In this document: piece after piece, positions 23,313-35,312 of the stretch | Numbering within the stretch: position 1 is the stretch's first letter | Layout: each line of letters starts with the position of its first letter | DNA from: Sanguinoderma infundibulare | Lineage: Eukaryota > Basidiomycota > Agaricomycetes > Polyporales > Polyporaceae | Assembly (NCBI GenBank): GCA_032821775.1 | Contig: JAVLRN010000005.1 | Coordinates: 310,001-374,000 of the forward strand | Reading direction: 5' to 3' | DNA length: 64,000 bases | Notes under the pieces: generated by a model | Seen by the model: only the letters and a program-made list of their open reading frames with translations | Told to the model about the DNA's origin: nothing | Databases searched by the model: none | Translations under genes and position numbers: made by a program

Positions 23313-24954
23313 TTACGCGTGCGCTCCGAGGTGCAAACGCACAAGGAACGGTCTCTGACAAACCGGGCAATACATCTTCGTGGCCAACTCTCGCACGATA
23401 CAGCTACATAGACATAGCCAGAGAGTGGGAATCAGCATCAGGTAACTTGCTAGGCAGGGGTTGGAGCAAGGATATCAATTTCAGGTGTGCGTACCTGTGG
23501 CAGAAGATGTGCCCGCACAACGTCGCGACGGGCTCGACGCAGGGGTCGGCCAGGCACGACCGGCAATGGAGGGAGAAGGACGGCAGCGGTTTCGCTTGTG
23601 CCACCGGTGGTGGTGCATCGGGTGTCATGTGGGTACGGTCATGCACGTCGTTGCTTGAGGACGCTAACGGTTTGGCTTTCCCCTGATGTAACGGCGGACG
23701 GTAAGCAAGCAGGCTTGTGCGTGCGACGTGATCGAAGGTTACATGCCTTGTCTACTTTCGGGAGAGCACGTTCGTCTTGAGGAACAGGAATATCAGTATC
23801 AGGACCTCGGGCTTCCGGAGGAGTTTTGAGACAGGCATCGGGTGCACCGATACTACCGGAATCGGATATGCCAGGATCGCTGGAGGAGGATGTGGTAAAT
23901 CCAAGAGAACCTATGGAAAAACGTCCAGACGTACCTTGTTTCGCGATGCTGCTCCGTCATGTCTGGGTTCAAAAGAGGACTGTTGACAGTCAAGGAGGAG
24001 ACCTCGGACACTTCCAGAGCCGTGCCGTCGTGCGACATCACATCCTCACGCGACTCGAAAGAGCTGGACGCAATGGAGATGCTCTCTGTCCTCGGTCGCG
24101 GTACATCTGGGCTTTGCGCCGTTTGGGAGTCAGCCTCACGGGGTGGCGGACATCGTGCTCTGTGCTAATTGACGTTGAAGTTATCGCTATGGGCCTTCAC
24201 TGACATGCGAAGTGGCAGAAATCGACTCACTGTCGCCCATTCTGGAACCCCTGCGAAGCCTGAACCGCATTCGCGGCAGACAGGGTGCACGCCCGACTTG
24301 CGGTAGTGATCCTGCAACTTGACGAATTCGTAGAAGTGGATGCTGCACTTCACGCAGGTGAGCGTCCGGACGAAGTGCTGCGTAGGGGGCCGCAGAGACA
24401 AGTCAATAACGAAGTGTTTCGCAGCCAGGCTAGTGCTACTACGTCGAACTCACCTCTTCCAGCGATTCCTGTGACGAGAAGGCCAATCCGCAGATCGTGC
24501 AGGAGGAAGGAAAACCTCCACTCTTGGCCTGTGATATCGGGTCAACCTCTAGCGAAGTCGAGCGGTGACATAGACATACGTTGGTCCCGATCTCCGATGC
24601 CCCAGAAGATGACACGTCCGTCCCTCCAACCGATGCACCTCGGGGACCTCCTACTAGAACGCATGTGCCCAACATCCGAATCGGAGGAGGCTGAACAGAT
24701 ATTCCTGCCGAAGACGTACCAGGAGCAGACGGCGTGGGTCGCACCGTCGACGTGGCGGGGGCTTTCCCAGTGCTATGCACTCCCGCCTCCTTGATATGCT
24801 TCTTGCACTCTTTATGGGACGAGAACGTCTTCTTGCAGTCGGTGCAGTAATAGCCCGGTTGCCAGGTATGCCCCGTAGCATCCGCGTGTTGACGACCCGT
24901 CCCCCAACCTTGGACCTTCTCTTTACATTGAAAACACCTGACTCCGACGCCCAT
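23313..24954 (-). CDS. C2H2-zinc/RING family protein, copy A
   Basis: The minus strand starts MGVGVRCFQCKEKVQGWGTG at 24,954. Two U1-type fingers come first (CFQC...H...GH and CTDCKKTFSSHKECKKHI), then CTICGLAFSSQESLEE. After an intron a second type of module follows: CVKCSIHFYEFVKLQDHYRK, then HPVCRECGSGF...EWA. A Ser/Thr/Pro-rich linker carries introns. The C-terminal RING is split by an intron after CGHIFCH. Exon n reads LHCRSCLADPCVEPVATLC; the last exon reads CIVRELATKMYCPVCQRPF and ends with TAA at 23,313. The full C3HC4 set is present. This is a predicted E3 ubiquitin ligase with nucleic-acid- or protein-binding zinc modules. The family is unnamed to me. Splice sites in the linker are approximate. 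Confidence 0.65.
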
Positions 24955-25463
24955 CGTGGAAGGGAGTGTGGGGGAAGAAGCAATTACAGTTGCCGAGGTG
25001 GTGGATGCTGCTTAAGACTTAAGAAGGGGTCCGAGTCCGTGAGCACGGCTGCAACGTCAATGCTGCAGATGATATGCTGATGTGTTGAGGTGGGTCAGTT
25101 CCACCTCGCACCCACAACGAGGCGCACCATATGACATACCCCCGGGCGCCAACGCGGCTTAAAGCTAGGCGCGACACAATTTAGTGAAGGCAGTGCCTTC
25201 TCAGGAGGAAGTGCTTGATTGGAGGTTACAGTAGTATCCGACTGCGCCGAAAACAAAGAATGCCGGAAGGAAGTCAACTTAAAGGTAGGAGAACTTGGCG
25301 GTTCGAAGGGCAAGTTGCTCGGACTGGCACGTTGAACCGTGGCGATGCACGCGCTTCATCTTCGGCAGTCCCCGAGAAGGAGAATATTCGAGTCAAACCA
25401 TAATATTTATTGCCAGTGGCCCTCTATACAAGGGAAACGTCGCGATCGCGGGCCTTCAGGGCA
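24955..25463. other. Intergenic spacer between zinc/RING copies A and B
   Basis: Promoter of copy A and 3' flank of copy B. No gene was recognised. Confidence 0.4.
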
Positions 25464-27669
25464 TCAAAGCTCATCAAATGTGTCATCTACATGTAACCTG
25501 ATCAACAATGATCGCTGACAAACCGGGCAACATCCACTTGTCGCCAAGTCGGTCAGGATACAACTAGCGAAGACGGCATAGGTCTCAGATCAACGACTTG
25601 TGGAATCCACACGATACATTAAAGCCCACCTATGACAGAAGATGTGGCCACATGTAGTCGCCACGGGATCGGCGCAAGGATCCCTGAGACACGACCGGCA
25701 ATGGAACGAGGGCTTCTTCGTCTCGGAGGTCATGGCTCGCTGTCGACGGTCCTCCAACTTCTTCCTAAACAGCTCTGCGAATTTCTCCAGCGGCGTTGTG
25801 GGATCTGGAAACTCGGAGTGTAACGAGGCAGTTGAAAACTTTACACATATGCAAGGTTCAGCGCCGAAGGAAACGGTAGGACAACCCGCGCGTACCTGCT
25901 CTGCAGCCGCAATGGAGTCGCTTCTCAAGACTGTAGAGTCCCTTGCAGTATGGAAACTCGACCCGTTCACCGACTGCTCTGGGAAGACGGCTGACTTGGG
26001 AGTCACCACCGGAGAGGCCGTCCGTGATGACGGTTCCCATGCGCTGTAAAAGGCGGGATGCGTCGATCGGTAAAGTGACAGTATGTCCGGAGCCGTTCAA
26101 CTTACTCGATATCCAGGTTCAAGCCATCCTCCGACGGCAGCATCATTTTGGCGGCGAGAAGCGTCGCCGGTGACGGACACGGAACATTTTCCGCATCGTT
26201 TACGGCCTGCGGAACGTCCATAAGATGATGTGGTCTGCCACTAATATAAAATGCGATACAAACCAGGAAACCCGAGGCTGGTTCTACCTTGACGTCCATA
26301 GGGACATTTACCGGCTAATTGCACGATTAATCTCAGAGATTGATGGTCAGTCAGATTTTTTACTCACGGAGACTGGCGTACTCGTGGAAGCCCGTGGAGG
26401 TGGGCATCCGGCCCTGTGCTATAGCATGGTTCAGTCCAAGAGAATCTAGTCATCATCATAAAGCTTACCGTAGCCCATGGACCCAGAGCTTCGAACCCCA
26501 TCCCGCAACTACGGCACGCCGGATGAACGCCGGGCGACTCAGCATAGTGCTTCTGCAGTGACTCTTCGGAGGGACACGTTGTACTGCATTTACTGCAGGA
26601 GAAAGTGCGTTGTGGCGGTTGCTAGTACGGCGGGGTTCAATGAACTATATATAGACATCGGTTTGGGAATACCTCGGTCGTGGTGGGCCCAGCTTTCGGG
26701 GGCTCTAAGGCGGGGGAGTACGCGGGAGGCGGGTGGTCCGGAATAGGACGAGAGTCGTTGTCGGACGTACCGGTGATACTAGACACCGTTACACTCTGAG
26801 TTCGATCCGCAGACCGCGACAATTAGAGCTCATGGCAGGGATCATGACACGTGAGCACGACATACCGATACCGACGTTGTCTCGATATGAGTGCTAGTTG
26901 TAGTCGGGGCCGGGCTGGTGATGTGCGCTGGGAACGCAGGCCGCTTCCCCGCAGCTTTGCTAGAGGGTATGCTTCCTCGAGGTGACACTGGGCACGATAA
27001 TTTGTGCTGCGGGAGAGTAGAGCGTCGCTTGTCAGTAATTCACGAAGCTGTCCGAGCGGTCAAGACCTGACCTCGTTCCATCCTTCCATGGTCTCGAACC
27101 CGAGCGCGCACGGTCGACACTTGGGGTGTGAACTGGATTCCCAGTAGTGATCCTCGAGTGTCTGGAACGGGTTGATGCAGGTCATGCATGCTGAGCACGG
27201 CAACGTGCTCGAGACGTGCTGTCGGCGTGAAAAAAAAGCATATTATGAGTTAGGGAGACCCGTGATGACGATTACAAGCGCGACACGACGCACATCGACC
27301 AGATCGTCGCGTTTCTGAAAGTCCATGCCACAAATCGGACACGAATACACCACGCCCCCGATGTCCACATCCTCTTTGGCGTCGGATCTGTGAGCTTGCG
27401 ATGGCGTACTCGTTGAGCCTGTGTTCGCATTACGCGGCGTCGATGAATCTTGAGCAGAGGCCATGACAGGGCTGGGATCGTTGGCATCTTCGGTCTTGTG
27501 ACCCGTGCGAGCCTGGTGCTGGTGGAGGTCCTGGCACTTCGCAAACGTCACCGTACACACAAGGCAGATGTATACTACCGTGTGGCCCGGTTGGCCGTTA
27601 CTATGTCCACTGGACTTCTTTTTGCTGGCCCAGATCTGTCCGCACTGGAGGCATTTGACCGGTGACATC
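25464..27669 (-). CDS. C2H2-zinc/RING family protein, copy B
   Basis: The start MSPVKCLQCGQIWASKK (27,669) is nearly the same as that of the distant copy at 40,498. Modules in order: two U1-type fingers (CLQCGQIW...GH; CLVCTVTFAKCQDLHQH), CPICGMDFQKRDDL, CSACMTCINPFQTLEDHYWE plus HPKCRPCALGFE...WNE, and CSKC...EESLQKHYAESP plus HPACRSCGMGFEALGPWA. A PPAY-containing Pro-rich linker (PIPDHPPPAYSPAL) and a Ser/Thr-rich linker follow. The C-terminal RING reads FHCRSCLRDPCADPVATTC, GHIFCH, then CILTDLATSGCCPVCQRSLL. Stop at 25,464-25,466. Like copy A it has a RING at the extreme C-terminus, interrupted by an intron right after the GHxFC part. It has the full set of modules and may be the family prototype. 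PPAY could bind WW domains. Confidence 0.65.
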
Positions 27670-28105
27670 GTTACGCTTACGTGAACTGCACAGATGTGAA
27701 CTTCGAGGTCAGCCAAGACGGAGACGAGAAGGGGACCAGAGAACATATACCTGTGTTGGTGAAGGTATCGGTACTACGTACGCATCGTGAGGGGCGCACT
27801 GAAAGTTACCGCAGCACACGCCTCGGCCTCCTTCCATGCGGCGTGGCTTCTGAGAACCACTTCGAACTTTATCTTGAGCGTTTATACACAGACACGTGGC
27901 CCTATGCAGTTGTGCTTTCCCCTTTGCCTCGCCTATTCTCGTTCATTATTAGTACACATAATGGTGTCCCGATTCGTTGGGGACGCTGCTCAAGACAGGG
28001 GCAACATTTGCGGGTCGCGATCAGATCTCCTTCAGCAACACCGGACTCGCGAGAAAGTCTTTCCATGCCCCACCCCGGGCGATGGCGAATACAGAACAAC
28101 TTCTC
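27670..28105. other. Intergenic spacer between copies B and C
   Basis: Promoter of copy B and 3' flank of copy C. The sequence just downstream of the copy C stop is also found, diverged, in the relic at 39,945-40,150. No gene seen. Confidence 0.4.
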
Positions 28106-29843
28106 TCAACTCTCCACCCTCAACCTCACAAAGAACAGCCTCTGACACACAGGGCAGCAGCCATCTGTCGAGATACTTTTGACAATACACCTGCCGAACG
28201 AACGGTACGTTAGCCAGAACTCGGATGTCCGAGTTTTGGGCACCCTCAAGAACGCACTTCTGACAAAAGATGTGTCCGCAGACTGTTGCGACCGGAACCA
28301 CACACGGATTCGTGAGACATGCCCTGCAGTGAAAGGAGATCCCCCTTTCAGCTGTGCCTGGACGAATTGTTTGCCTATCTGACTGAGGTGGGTGAACTGC
28401 CAGTGGCACGCCGCTGCTGGTTTGGCTGCCCGCAGGACATCGCGAGGGCCCTGTCGCCGCGACCTGAGATGACCAAGGGTACATCAATCTCACGGCTATA
28501 GCATTAAGGGTGAATGGATTCACCTTTGAGGTTGGACCTCCATTAGCAGCTGTGTTGACACCGTTGGGACGTTTCGGTTCTGAAGCCAGAATACTTTCAG
28601 AATCCATTGGCGTGACGCTACAAATGCCATTTGATATCGGCTCGTCAATGAGCGTACTCAGTACCATTTACAACTCACCTTGGGCCGCCTTCGCTGGCGT
28701 TCTGGTAGGCTGGAGATCCTACCGGCTCGACGACGGAGGGAACTCGGTCAGTGGATTGGAAAGGCGCGTTCTCAGGCCGTTCCACTTCGGCTGCGTACGG
28801 AGACGGCATGCTCCCCCAGCAAGCGTCGCCGGAAACGGGAGTGGGGTGGACAATTTCGGTCAGCGCGGGTTCAATTCCCTATTTATCCAACATCAATGAG
28901 AACAGGTACTGCGGGAGGGAACGATGGGACACCAGCTGGGGGGCAAGATACTCACCCCGTCTTCACGTTCAAAGCGCGCATTTGCCGTTGATCCGGGTGG
29001 CGGGCATCCGGCTTTGTGCTACATAAACCTATTAACGAACAACATCCCTCGACTACTACTAGTTCCGCAACTCACTGTAGCCCAGGGAACCAAGGACTCG
29101 AAGCCCAAGCCGCAAGTGTGACAGGTCGGATGCGAAGGCGACTTGGCGTAGTGCTCCTGCAGCAGTTCCTCAGAGGCGAAGCCTATGTTGCATTTGCTGC
29201 AGTTAAAGACCACGAGTGACTAAGTACAAGACGAGTGTGTAAGCGAATGGTGGAAACTTGTTAGAAATCGCTGTATGACGGTTACCACGGTGGTGCCGTT
29301 AAGCGACATGGATTGAATCCCAGATGAACCAGCCTAAGTAACATCATTCACTCTATATATAATCCCGACAATAAAGAAGGAAAAATAGGCTGACCTGGGC
29401 CGGAGAAGCCTCAGAGCGAGCCTAGAGGCATACATGGATAGGTCAGCAAAGTGCGGGATGCACAGACAACAAGCACTACGTACAACCACAAGCCCCAAGC
29501 GACCATACACACCCGGATTCGAAGCAGAGCCACTGGCAGACTGTCGAAGATCGTCCGAGTCCAAGTGGTCTGAATTCGAGGAGGCGGCTGTTGTGGACGC
29601 AGCGACCCGGGTGGTCCAAGCTGAAGCCGCTGTGACCAAGCGGGACCCCATGTGGCCCGTAGTCGCGACGTGATTCCTGCGTTCCTTCAGCTTGTAGAAC
29701 GTCTCCCCGCACACTGTACAAAAGAAAACCGGTTTCGCCTGGTGGCCGAGGCGATAGGCGTGCGTGCTGCACGTGCCCTGGTCCCGAAAGACTTCCTTGC
29801 ATTGGTTGCATCTCGCCGGAGCTTGTACTTTCTTTTTTCCCAT
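28106..29843 (-). CDS. C2H2-zinc/RING family protein, copy C
   Basis: The start MGKKKVQAPARCNQCKEVF (29,843) opens two U1-type fingers (CNQCKEVFRDQGTCSTHA...GH; CTVCGETFYKLKERRNHVA...GH), then a Ser/Ala-rich linker. A later exon carries CSKCNIGFASEELLQEHYAK and HPTCHTCGLGFESLVPWA. The C-terminal RING is FHCRACLTNPCVVPVATVC, GHIFCQK|C, with the intron between the two lysine-cysteine codon halves, and then IVKSISTDGCCPVCQRLFF. Stop at 28,106. Reading straight through the RING intron also stays open for some length, which can mislead automated calls, but only the spliced form restores the CPVC pair. This copy lacks one of the HYWES modules of copy B. Confidence 0.65.
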
Positions 29844-30150
29844 TTCCAATAAACCTGAACTGTCGTAGATCTACTTGACAAGCCGGAGGGCTGAGGGTGG
29901 AGGTGGATCCGGCCGAGGGGAATTGCGAGTCGGACAACGTCACGGTCGTGCAAAGCAAGTGCCATGCCTCATGCCAACCTCATGCTGACACACAACTGTG
30001 CCGAGCGCTGGAGAAGCTCATCGCCACAGCCTCATCGTGTGAACCATCACATGTCAAGTTGCCATAATAAATCTGAGAAAACAGTAGTCTTTGGGGACGT
30101 TCAGAGGTTCATGGTCAAGCTACAATCGAACAAATACCGTATTGCGCGCG
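29844..30150. other. Intergenic spacer between copies C and D
   Basis: Promoter of copy C and 3' flank of copy D. Nothing else seen. Confidence 0.4.
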
Positions 30151-32128
30151 TCAAGAGTCGTTGACTTCGAGTTCCACCCGCAGCCTCACCAGGAAAACCG
30201 TCCGACAAACCGGGCAGTGCATGCTGGTCGTCAGCTCTCGGACGATGCAGCTGTCCAATGCGCGTCAACGATGGATAATGGCCTGAGCTTGCGAACGAAC
30301 CGACCTGTGACAGAACAGATGTCCGCACCCCGTCACGACCGGATCGATGCAGGGGTCCGCCCGACAGGACCTGCAATGGTACGAGAGCCTCTTCGTCTCG
30401 CCGTCGACGTTGTGGCCAGAGGACCGCCCCGTGGTAGGATCACCTGCTTGTGCTTGAGCTCTCGGGTCGTAACGCGGAGAACCTCCTGGACGAGTGTGCG
30501 TGTCGTCCGCGTGCGACGAGCGCGGCACGCCCGACAAGGACTTCGGAAACGGGATATCCTCCCACTCTGACGCACTACAACCATACCGGGCGGGGTTGAG
30601 CGAGGATGCGGAGACGGAAATACATAGAGGTTCTACTCACGTAGTCTCGCTCGTCCCGTCCGAACCGCTGAGAGCCGCCGACGAGACGCGGGGAACGGTG
30701 GAGGACGCGGCCACCGCTGAAGACGAGTCCCAATCTACGTGCCGCGTTTGCGGTGCTTGCACCGAGCCTCTACCCGGTGTTTCTGCCGCAGCCTTGACTT
30801 CGCTCGCGGCGGTCGTGCCCGGGGGAGGCGGACACCGCGCCTTGTGCTAAGCACGACGGTTTTAGCGGCTCGATTTTGAACTGGAACACGAATCGAAGCA
30901 TCACGCGACTCGCCTTGGCCCAGACACTCGACGATTCAAACCCGAACCCACAGGTCCGGCACGTCGGATGGACCGGCGACTGCTTGTAGTGTTGCTGCAA
31001 CGCGTTCTCAGAGGTCAAGTCGAGATTGCACTTTGCGCATGTGAAATTCCCGCGAACAGGTCCCAGCGGCTAGCAGAACAGAACGTTGGTGATGGTGAGC
31101 GTACGTCGAACAATAAATGAGTGGCGAGCGAAATACCTGCGTCTGCGGTGCAGCTACTTTGCGCCTCGCCGGTCCGGGAGCAGGAGCCTGGGGATGCGCA
31201 AGCGGCGGCATGCTGCGATTCCCTGAGAACGTGCTCGTGGCGCTGGATATAGTTGTGCTCTGACGGCGGTTCATATTCATAGTCAGAATATGTTATAAAA
31301 GTTGACGAGGCAAACGACTCACTGCAGTCGAAATCATTCCTAGGCTGCTAGGATTGGGGCTCGAGACCGGTGCAGGACCGGGGATCGACATGGCCCTGGG
31401 GTTCATAGGCCTGGGCCTATGAATGGGTGCAGGACTAGAGATCGGGATGGAGTCGAGGTTCGTGGGACTGAGGTTAGCGATGGGCGCGGGACTGGGGCCC
31501 GAGATGGCACTGGGGTTCGTGGGACTGGAGCTCGACATGCCACGCGCAGCCACAGCCGGCCGTTTCCCGGCTGCCTTGCTGTTAGTACCATCACCACCAC
31601 CAGTCTTGCTTCTAGGAGGCGCGACCGGACAAGTCGTCTTGTGCTGCCCGCCAAACATTCACAAGTAAGCCCTCAACAGAACAGCACAAAAAACACACTC
31701 GCGAAAAACGAACCTCATTCCACGCCTCCTGGTTCTCGAACCCGAGCGCGCACGGCCTGCACTTCGGGTGCGCGTCCGCGCCCGACTCCCAGTAGTGGTC
31801 GTCGAGCGTCTCGAATGGGCTCAGGCATGTCATGCACGCCGCGCAGGGGAGTGTGCTCGCTATGTGCTGCGGTGGAGGAGGCCTTCAGACGAAATTCGTG
31901 GATGAACAGAATCAAAATATCACGTACCTCGACGAGGTCGTCCCGCGCGTCGAACGCCAGGAAACACACGGGACACTGAAGGTTCATCTCCGCGACCCGG
32001 CACTGCGTCTGGGGCTCCGCGGCCGGAACGTCTTCTTGCGATGGGGCGGTGACAGTGATGTCGCTCGTGGGCGGCGGGGGCGATGCTGGCAAAGGAATAC
32101 CAGCCGCGGACTCGCATTCGGATACCAT
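30151..32128 (-). CDS. C2H2-zinc/RING family protein, copy D (lacks the N-terminal finger pair)
   Basis: The first ATG in frame is 32,128 (MVSECESAAGIPLPASPPPP). The N-terminal U1-type finger pair seen in the sister copies is absent. The order is CPVCFLAFDARDDLVE, CMTCLSPFETLDDHYWESGA plus HPKCRPCALGFENQEAWNE, a Pro/Ser repeat linker (31,340-31,530), CSN/CAKC-type LTSENALQQHYKQSP plus HPTCRTCGFGFESSSVWA, another Ala/Ser/Thr linker, then the C-terminal RING YHCRSCRADPCIDPVVTGC, GHLFCHS|CIVRELTTSMHCPVCRTVF. Stop at 30,151. Several introns. Domain loss or a mis-set start are both possible; the upstream 270 bp show no finger-encoding exon. Confidence 0.6.
31340..31530 (-). repeat. In-frame minisatellite of about 60 bp units in copy D
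   Basis: Three and a half imperfect units encode about 20-residue Pro/Ser-rich repeats such as PSAISGPSPAPIANLSPTN, LDSIPISSPAPIHRPRPMN and PRAMSIPGPAPVSSPNP. The repeat sits in the disordered linker between two zinc modules. It is absent from the sister genes, so it arose after duplication. Confidence 0.7.
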
Positions 32129-32947
32129 CGTCAAGTAGGTCTTGGTACGATAGTACGAAGAAGAGGTCTGGTCGGGATGAGGGGGGTTGAGAGAAAGGAG
32201 AGCGAGGTTGTATATGCACACGCAATGACGCCTGCTGCAGTCGCGGGAGTGCAGCGAGCTGCGAATGTTTGCATGCCGCAGCAAGGAAGCTGATACAGCA
32301 CCGTGGACTCGGAGTTTCCCCGCCTTTTGGAGAACGTCACCGAAAGCAATCCCCATCCCGATCTGAATTTCGCGGGCCCGTTCAGCCTCTTTGGGATGCG
32401 AAGGAGAGTCGAGGACTGTGACCTGCAGGACAGGACCCGACTTCAACTGTGTTTAGAGTCAACCAGTATTCAACGAACCACGATCAAATCCAAACCGCGG
32501 CCGCGAGCAACGCCTTCGATCCACGCTGCAGCTCCCTCGCCATGACCTACCGCGTCACAGCAGCAGCTGTAGCCTGTGCTTCGTCTCCGTCATGCACCAA
32601 GGACGCCGAGCTGAGTCTCAGAACGGGGTATGCGATTGCACATGTACACGCGTGACGACAGCGGCGTCTACAGCAGGAAGACAGGTCAGTAAGTAGCAGG
32701 ACAGCAATTAGCCCGATCTATTTAGTCATTCGTTCACGTCGATAGCAATGTGTCAAGTCATCGTCCTCGCCGACATACTCGATTCTCGCGGCCCCCGACC
32801 GAAGCGCGTCAAAGAAGCGCAACCTTTCCCCCCTGATCGTGATCAATGGTCATGAAAGCGTCACATAGTTCAAAGTTTGATGAGCCCGGTCAAGATATCG
32901 CACTTGCGCGATACGTGCAGACTGGTGTCTCGCGGTGCGCCGATGCA
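32129..32947. other. Spacer between copy D and the TLC-domain gene
   Basis: Promoter of copy D at its left end and 3' UTR of the TLC gene at its right end. Open frames here lack any motif. Confidence 0.4.
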
Positions 32948-34570
32948 TTAATGCGCAGTCCCGTTGCCGTTCGCGGTGCCGTTGGAGTTGGCGGAGCGGG
33001 TCGAAGCGTTGTCCGCAGTGAGAGGCTTCGCCTCCTTGTCGAACCGCTTCCGCACCGCGAAGATCATCTTGTAGAACCTAGAAGCGCGTGTCATAAATAT
33101 GCAAAAGCTCATTCGGCACGAGCTTATCACGGCAAGAACCGCCGCGGAGAAAGACGCACCAGATGATGTTGAGCGTGTTGAGCGCGAGGTTCCCCAGGGA
33201 GAACGCGAGGAGGTACACCTTCGGCAGCTGGGCGCGGGCGGAGAAGAGCGCCTGCATGAACTGCACGGTCAGGTACCAGCCGTAGACGATCCGGCAGGAG
33301 AAAAAGGTGGAGAGGAGGACAACGCCGTTGATCCATTGTGCGGTGCCGCCCGTGTGCCCGGTCTTGTCGAGAAAGCTGCGAAAACGAGCGAGTCAGTGGG
33401 CGATCTCGATCAATCAAGACCATAGTCTCGTAACCAGCCCGGCGGTGTTGGAACCCGACCCAAAAAGCCCAGGAGACAACAGAGAGAAGGCAGGGTCGGG
33501 TCCAATACGTCTGGTGAGTTTTGTATAGACGGGTGGGGCTCAACACGCTTCGTGGCACTCGGACCTGGATGAAGGGAATCCCCATAACCCTCTATACGAA
33601 ACTCGCCAGTCGTTAAGTGAGGTTCTCCCTTAACGGCTGGTGACGAGACTGTGAAGACCCGTAAAACAACGGACCGGTGGATGTTGAGGAAGATGGTGCT
33701 CCTGCGGAACGTCAAGATGGCCGGTCAGCGGACTGTCGCGACATTCGCACGTGATCGTAAAGCGTACTCACGTCTCCCAGATGAGGAAGCGGGGCGCAAA
33801 GTAGCCGAGGAAGGGCCGCTGGCGCGATCGGGTATGTACGATCAGCGACCGGTGAAGTTGTGGGGAACGGTCGCGATCGGGGGGTACTTACGAAAGTCAT
33901 CATGTAGAGGATGCAGCACGATACACCTGTGAGGCGCAAGTTAACGGGATGGGAGAGGGCAATGATGCAGGCGACAGGCGGACTCACCATGGATGAGGAA
34001 GCCGAGGTCGTCGAAGTTGATGACAGCGTCGAGTGCGTCCCAGATGAAGTAGCTTGACAAGACGGAGCAGATCGGAATGGAGAGCACACAAGTTTGGAAC
34101 ACCAAGGACTCACCCGCAAGCGACTGCGACGGTCGTGCCGACGCGTTCATCCCACCCATACAACTTATCGGCCTTGAGCGTTTCGGAGCCGAAGCAGCTT
34201 AAAGCGAGCGGAAGCACGACGAAGACATGCAGAAGGGAGACGACTTGGATGTTCCTGCTCGCATTCAGTCGCCGAATTTACTCGGTAGATGGCGAGGGAT
34301 CACAAACCAGTTGTTGACGGCACGGCGTGTTCGAAGCTTGGCGTAGCTTTGGGGGAAGATGCGGGGGCTGAGGAATGGAGAAACGACGAGGTGGAGGGCG
34401 GTAAAGGCGAGGAAGGCATAGAAGAGGGTGGGGAAGTGATCGGGGAGGTGTGGAAGCTTGAAGAGGCGGGCAATGGGCTGGGCGACGTCTCGGAGGACAG
34501 CGTCGAAGGGGAGGGCCATGGCGGACGATGAGACGGACACGGGGTCGGGCGCGGACTGAGCGAGGTACAT
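32948..34570 (-). CDS. TLC-domain multi-pass membrane protein
   Basis: The minus strand starts MYLAQSAPDPVSVSSS at 34,570. Segment 1 (FPTLFYAFLAFTALHLVV) is a membrane helix. After an intron come IQVVSLLHVFVVLPLALSCF and a polar loop GWDERVGTTVAVACG. Then YFIWDALDAVINFDDLGFLIHG gives the His-containing core of the TLC fold. Further helices follow (SCCILYMMTF, RPFLGYFAPRFLIWE, WINGVVLLSTFFSCRIVYGW, AQLPKVYLLAFSLGNLALN). The C-terminus is polar, Asn/Thr/Gly-rich, and stops at 32,948. TLC proteins include TRAM, Lag1 and CLN8/TMEM56-like lipid-handling proteins; the short length without a Lag1 motif favours the TMEM56/YPR114W-like group. Likely site is the ER or endomembranes. One intron (33,376-33,674) is exceptionally long for this window. 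Confidence 0.82.
33448..33640. repeat. Three adjacent imperfect hairpins inside an intron of the TLC gene
   Basis: Hairpin 1 pairs TTGGAACCCGACCC (33,448-33,461) with GGGTCGGGTCCAA (33,493-33,505). Hairpin 2 pairs CTGGTGAGTTTTGTATAGA (from 33,511) with TCTATACGAAACTCGCCAG (to 33,609), extended by GGTGGGG/CCCCAT further in. Hairpin 3 pairs CCAGTCGTTAAG (from 33,606) with CTTAACGGCTGG (to 33,640). All lie in the 299 nt intron 33,376-33,674. They could be a degenerate foldback element or a structured small-RNA precursor. Confidence 0.7.
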
Positions 34571-34761
34571 GGCCGGACTTTATTTTGCGGGCGAGATGGC
34601 GTCTATAGATGGAAGGTCTCGAGAGAAGGTCGGGAAAGGAATCTGGGGAAACTCGGGCGGATGTCCACGTAAAGTCGCCGCTGGTGGGGGCGTGGAAGAA
34701 GCCGGGGCAGACGAACGTGTCTCGCGTTCGCAGCGTTGATTGCCTCCGATGTCTGCCACAG

Positions 34762-35312
34762 CTACAGTATTATTGTCATATCAGTCATCCTCAGATAAAA
34801 TGCACCCCACCGCAGGTGGTCACCAATTGCGGGCCACCGCTCAGGCGGGCTAAACAGCAAACAGCGGGACACCCACCTCGACGACACGACGCCTCGGGAC
34901 AAGTCCGCAAGGCACGTCGCCGACTCGGAGTCGAACATGGCTCCCATGCGGTGGCAGAGGGCGTGCCCACAGACGCGGTCACGCGCCAGTACATCTCCCA
35001 AAGCAAAAGGACAGCACCGTGCGGCTTTGCACGACATGTAGCGCACTGACCGAGTCATGATTTCAAGATCGCTGCAAGATCTCCATCAGCTGCAACCCAT
35101 CAATTGGAAACTCGGAATTGGAAAGGACACCGTGCAAGCACATACCTGATGAATGAGAGAAGACCTCGGGCACCTCGTACACTCTTGTTCGGCACGGGCC
35201 GCGCGGCCGAGCTGGTTGGCGCCGGAGACGCGTTGGATGTCGGCGAGGCCGACTCTGGAGGCAACTCGGCTCTCCTAAAAGCGCAAACAGTCCTGCTCGT
35301 CTTCAGCTTCAT
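34762..35312 (-). CDS. Possible small RING-like protein (degenerate)
   Basis: The minus strand starts MKLKTSRTVCAFRRAELPP at 35,312. Exon 1 (35,146-35,312) is Ser/Pro/Ala-rich. A 74 nt intron (donor GTATGTG, acceptor CTTGCAG) leads to SDLEIMTRSVRYMSCKAARC and VLARDRVCGHALCHRMGAMF. CGHALCH resembles the C-x-H-x2-C centre of the RING genes nearby, but neither a first CxxC nor a final CPxC pair is properly formed. It may be a decayed member of the zinc/RING family or chance. The start lies only 33 bp from the start codon of the divergent DUF1776 gene, which weakens the call. Confidence 0.28.

Noticed and set aside
28106..28303. Read-through of the copy C RING intron as a continuous coding exon
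   Set aside because: It stays open but loses the CPVC pair; splicing restores a full RING identical in layout to the sister genes.
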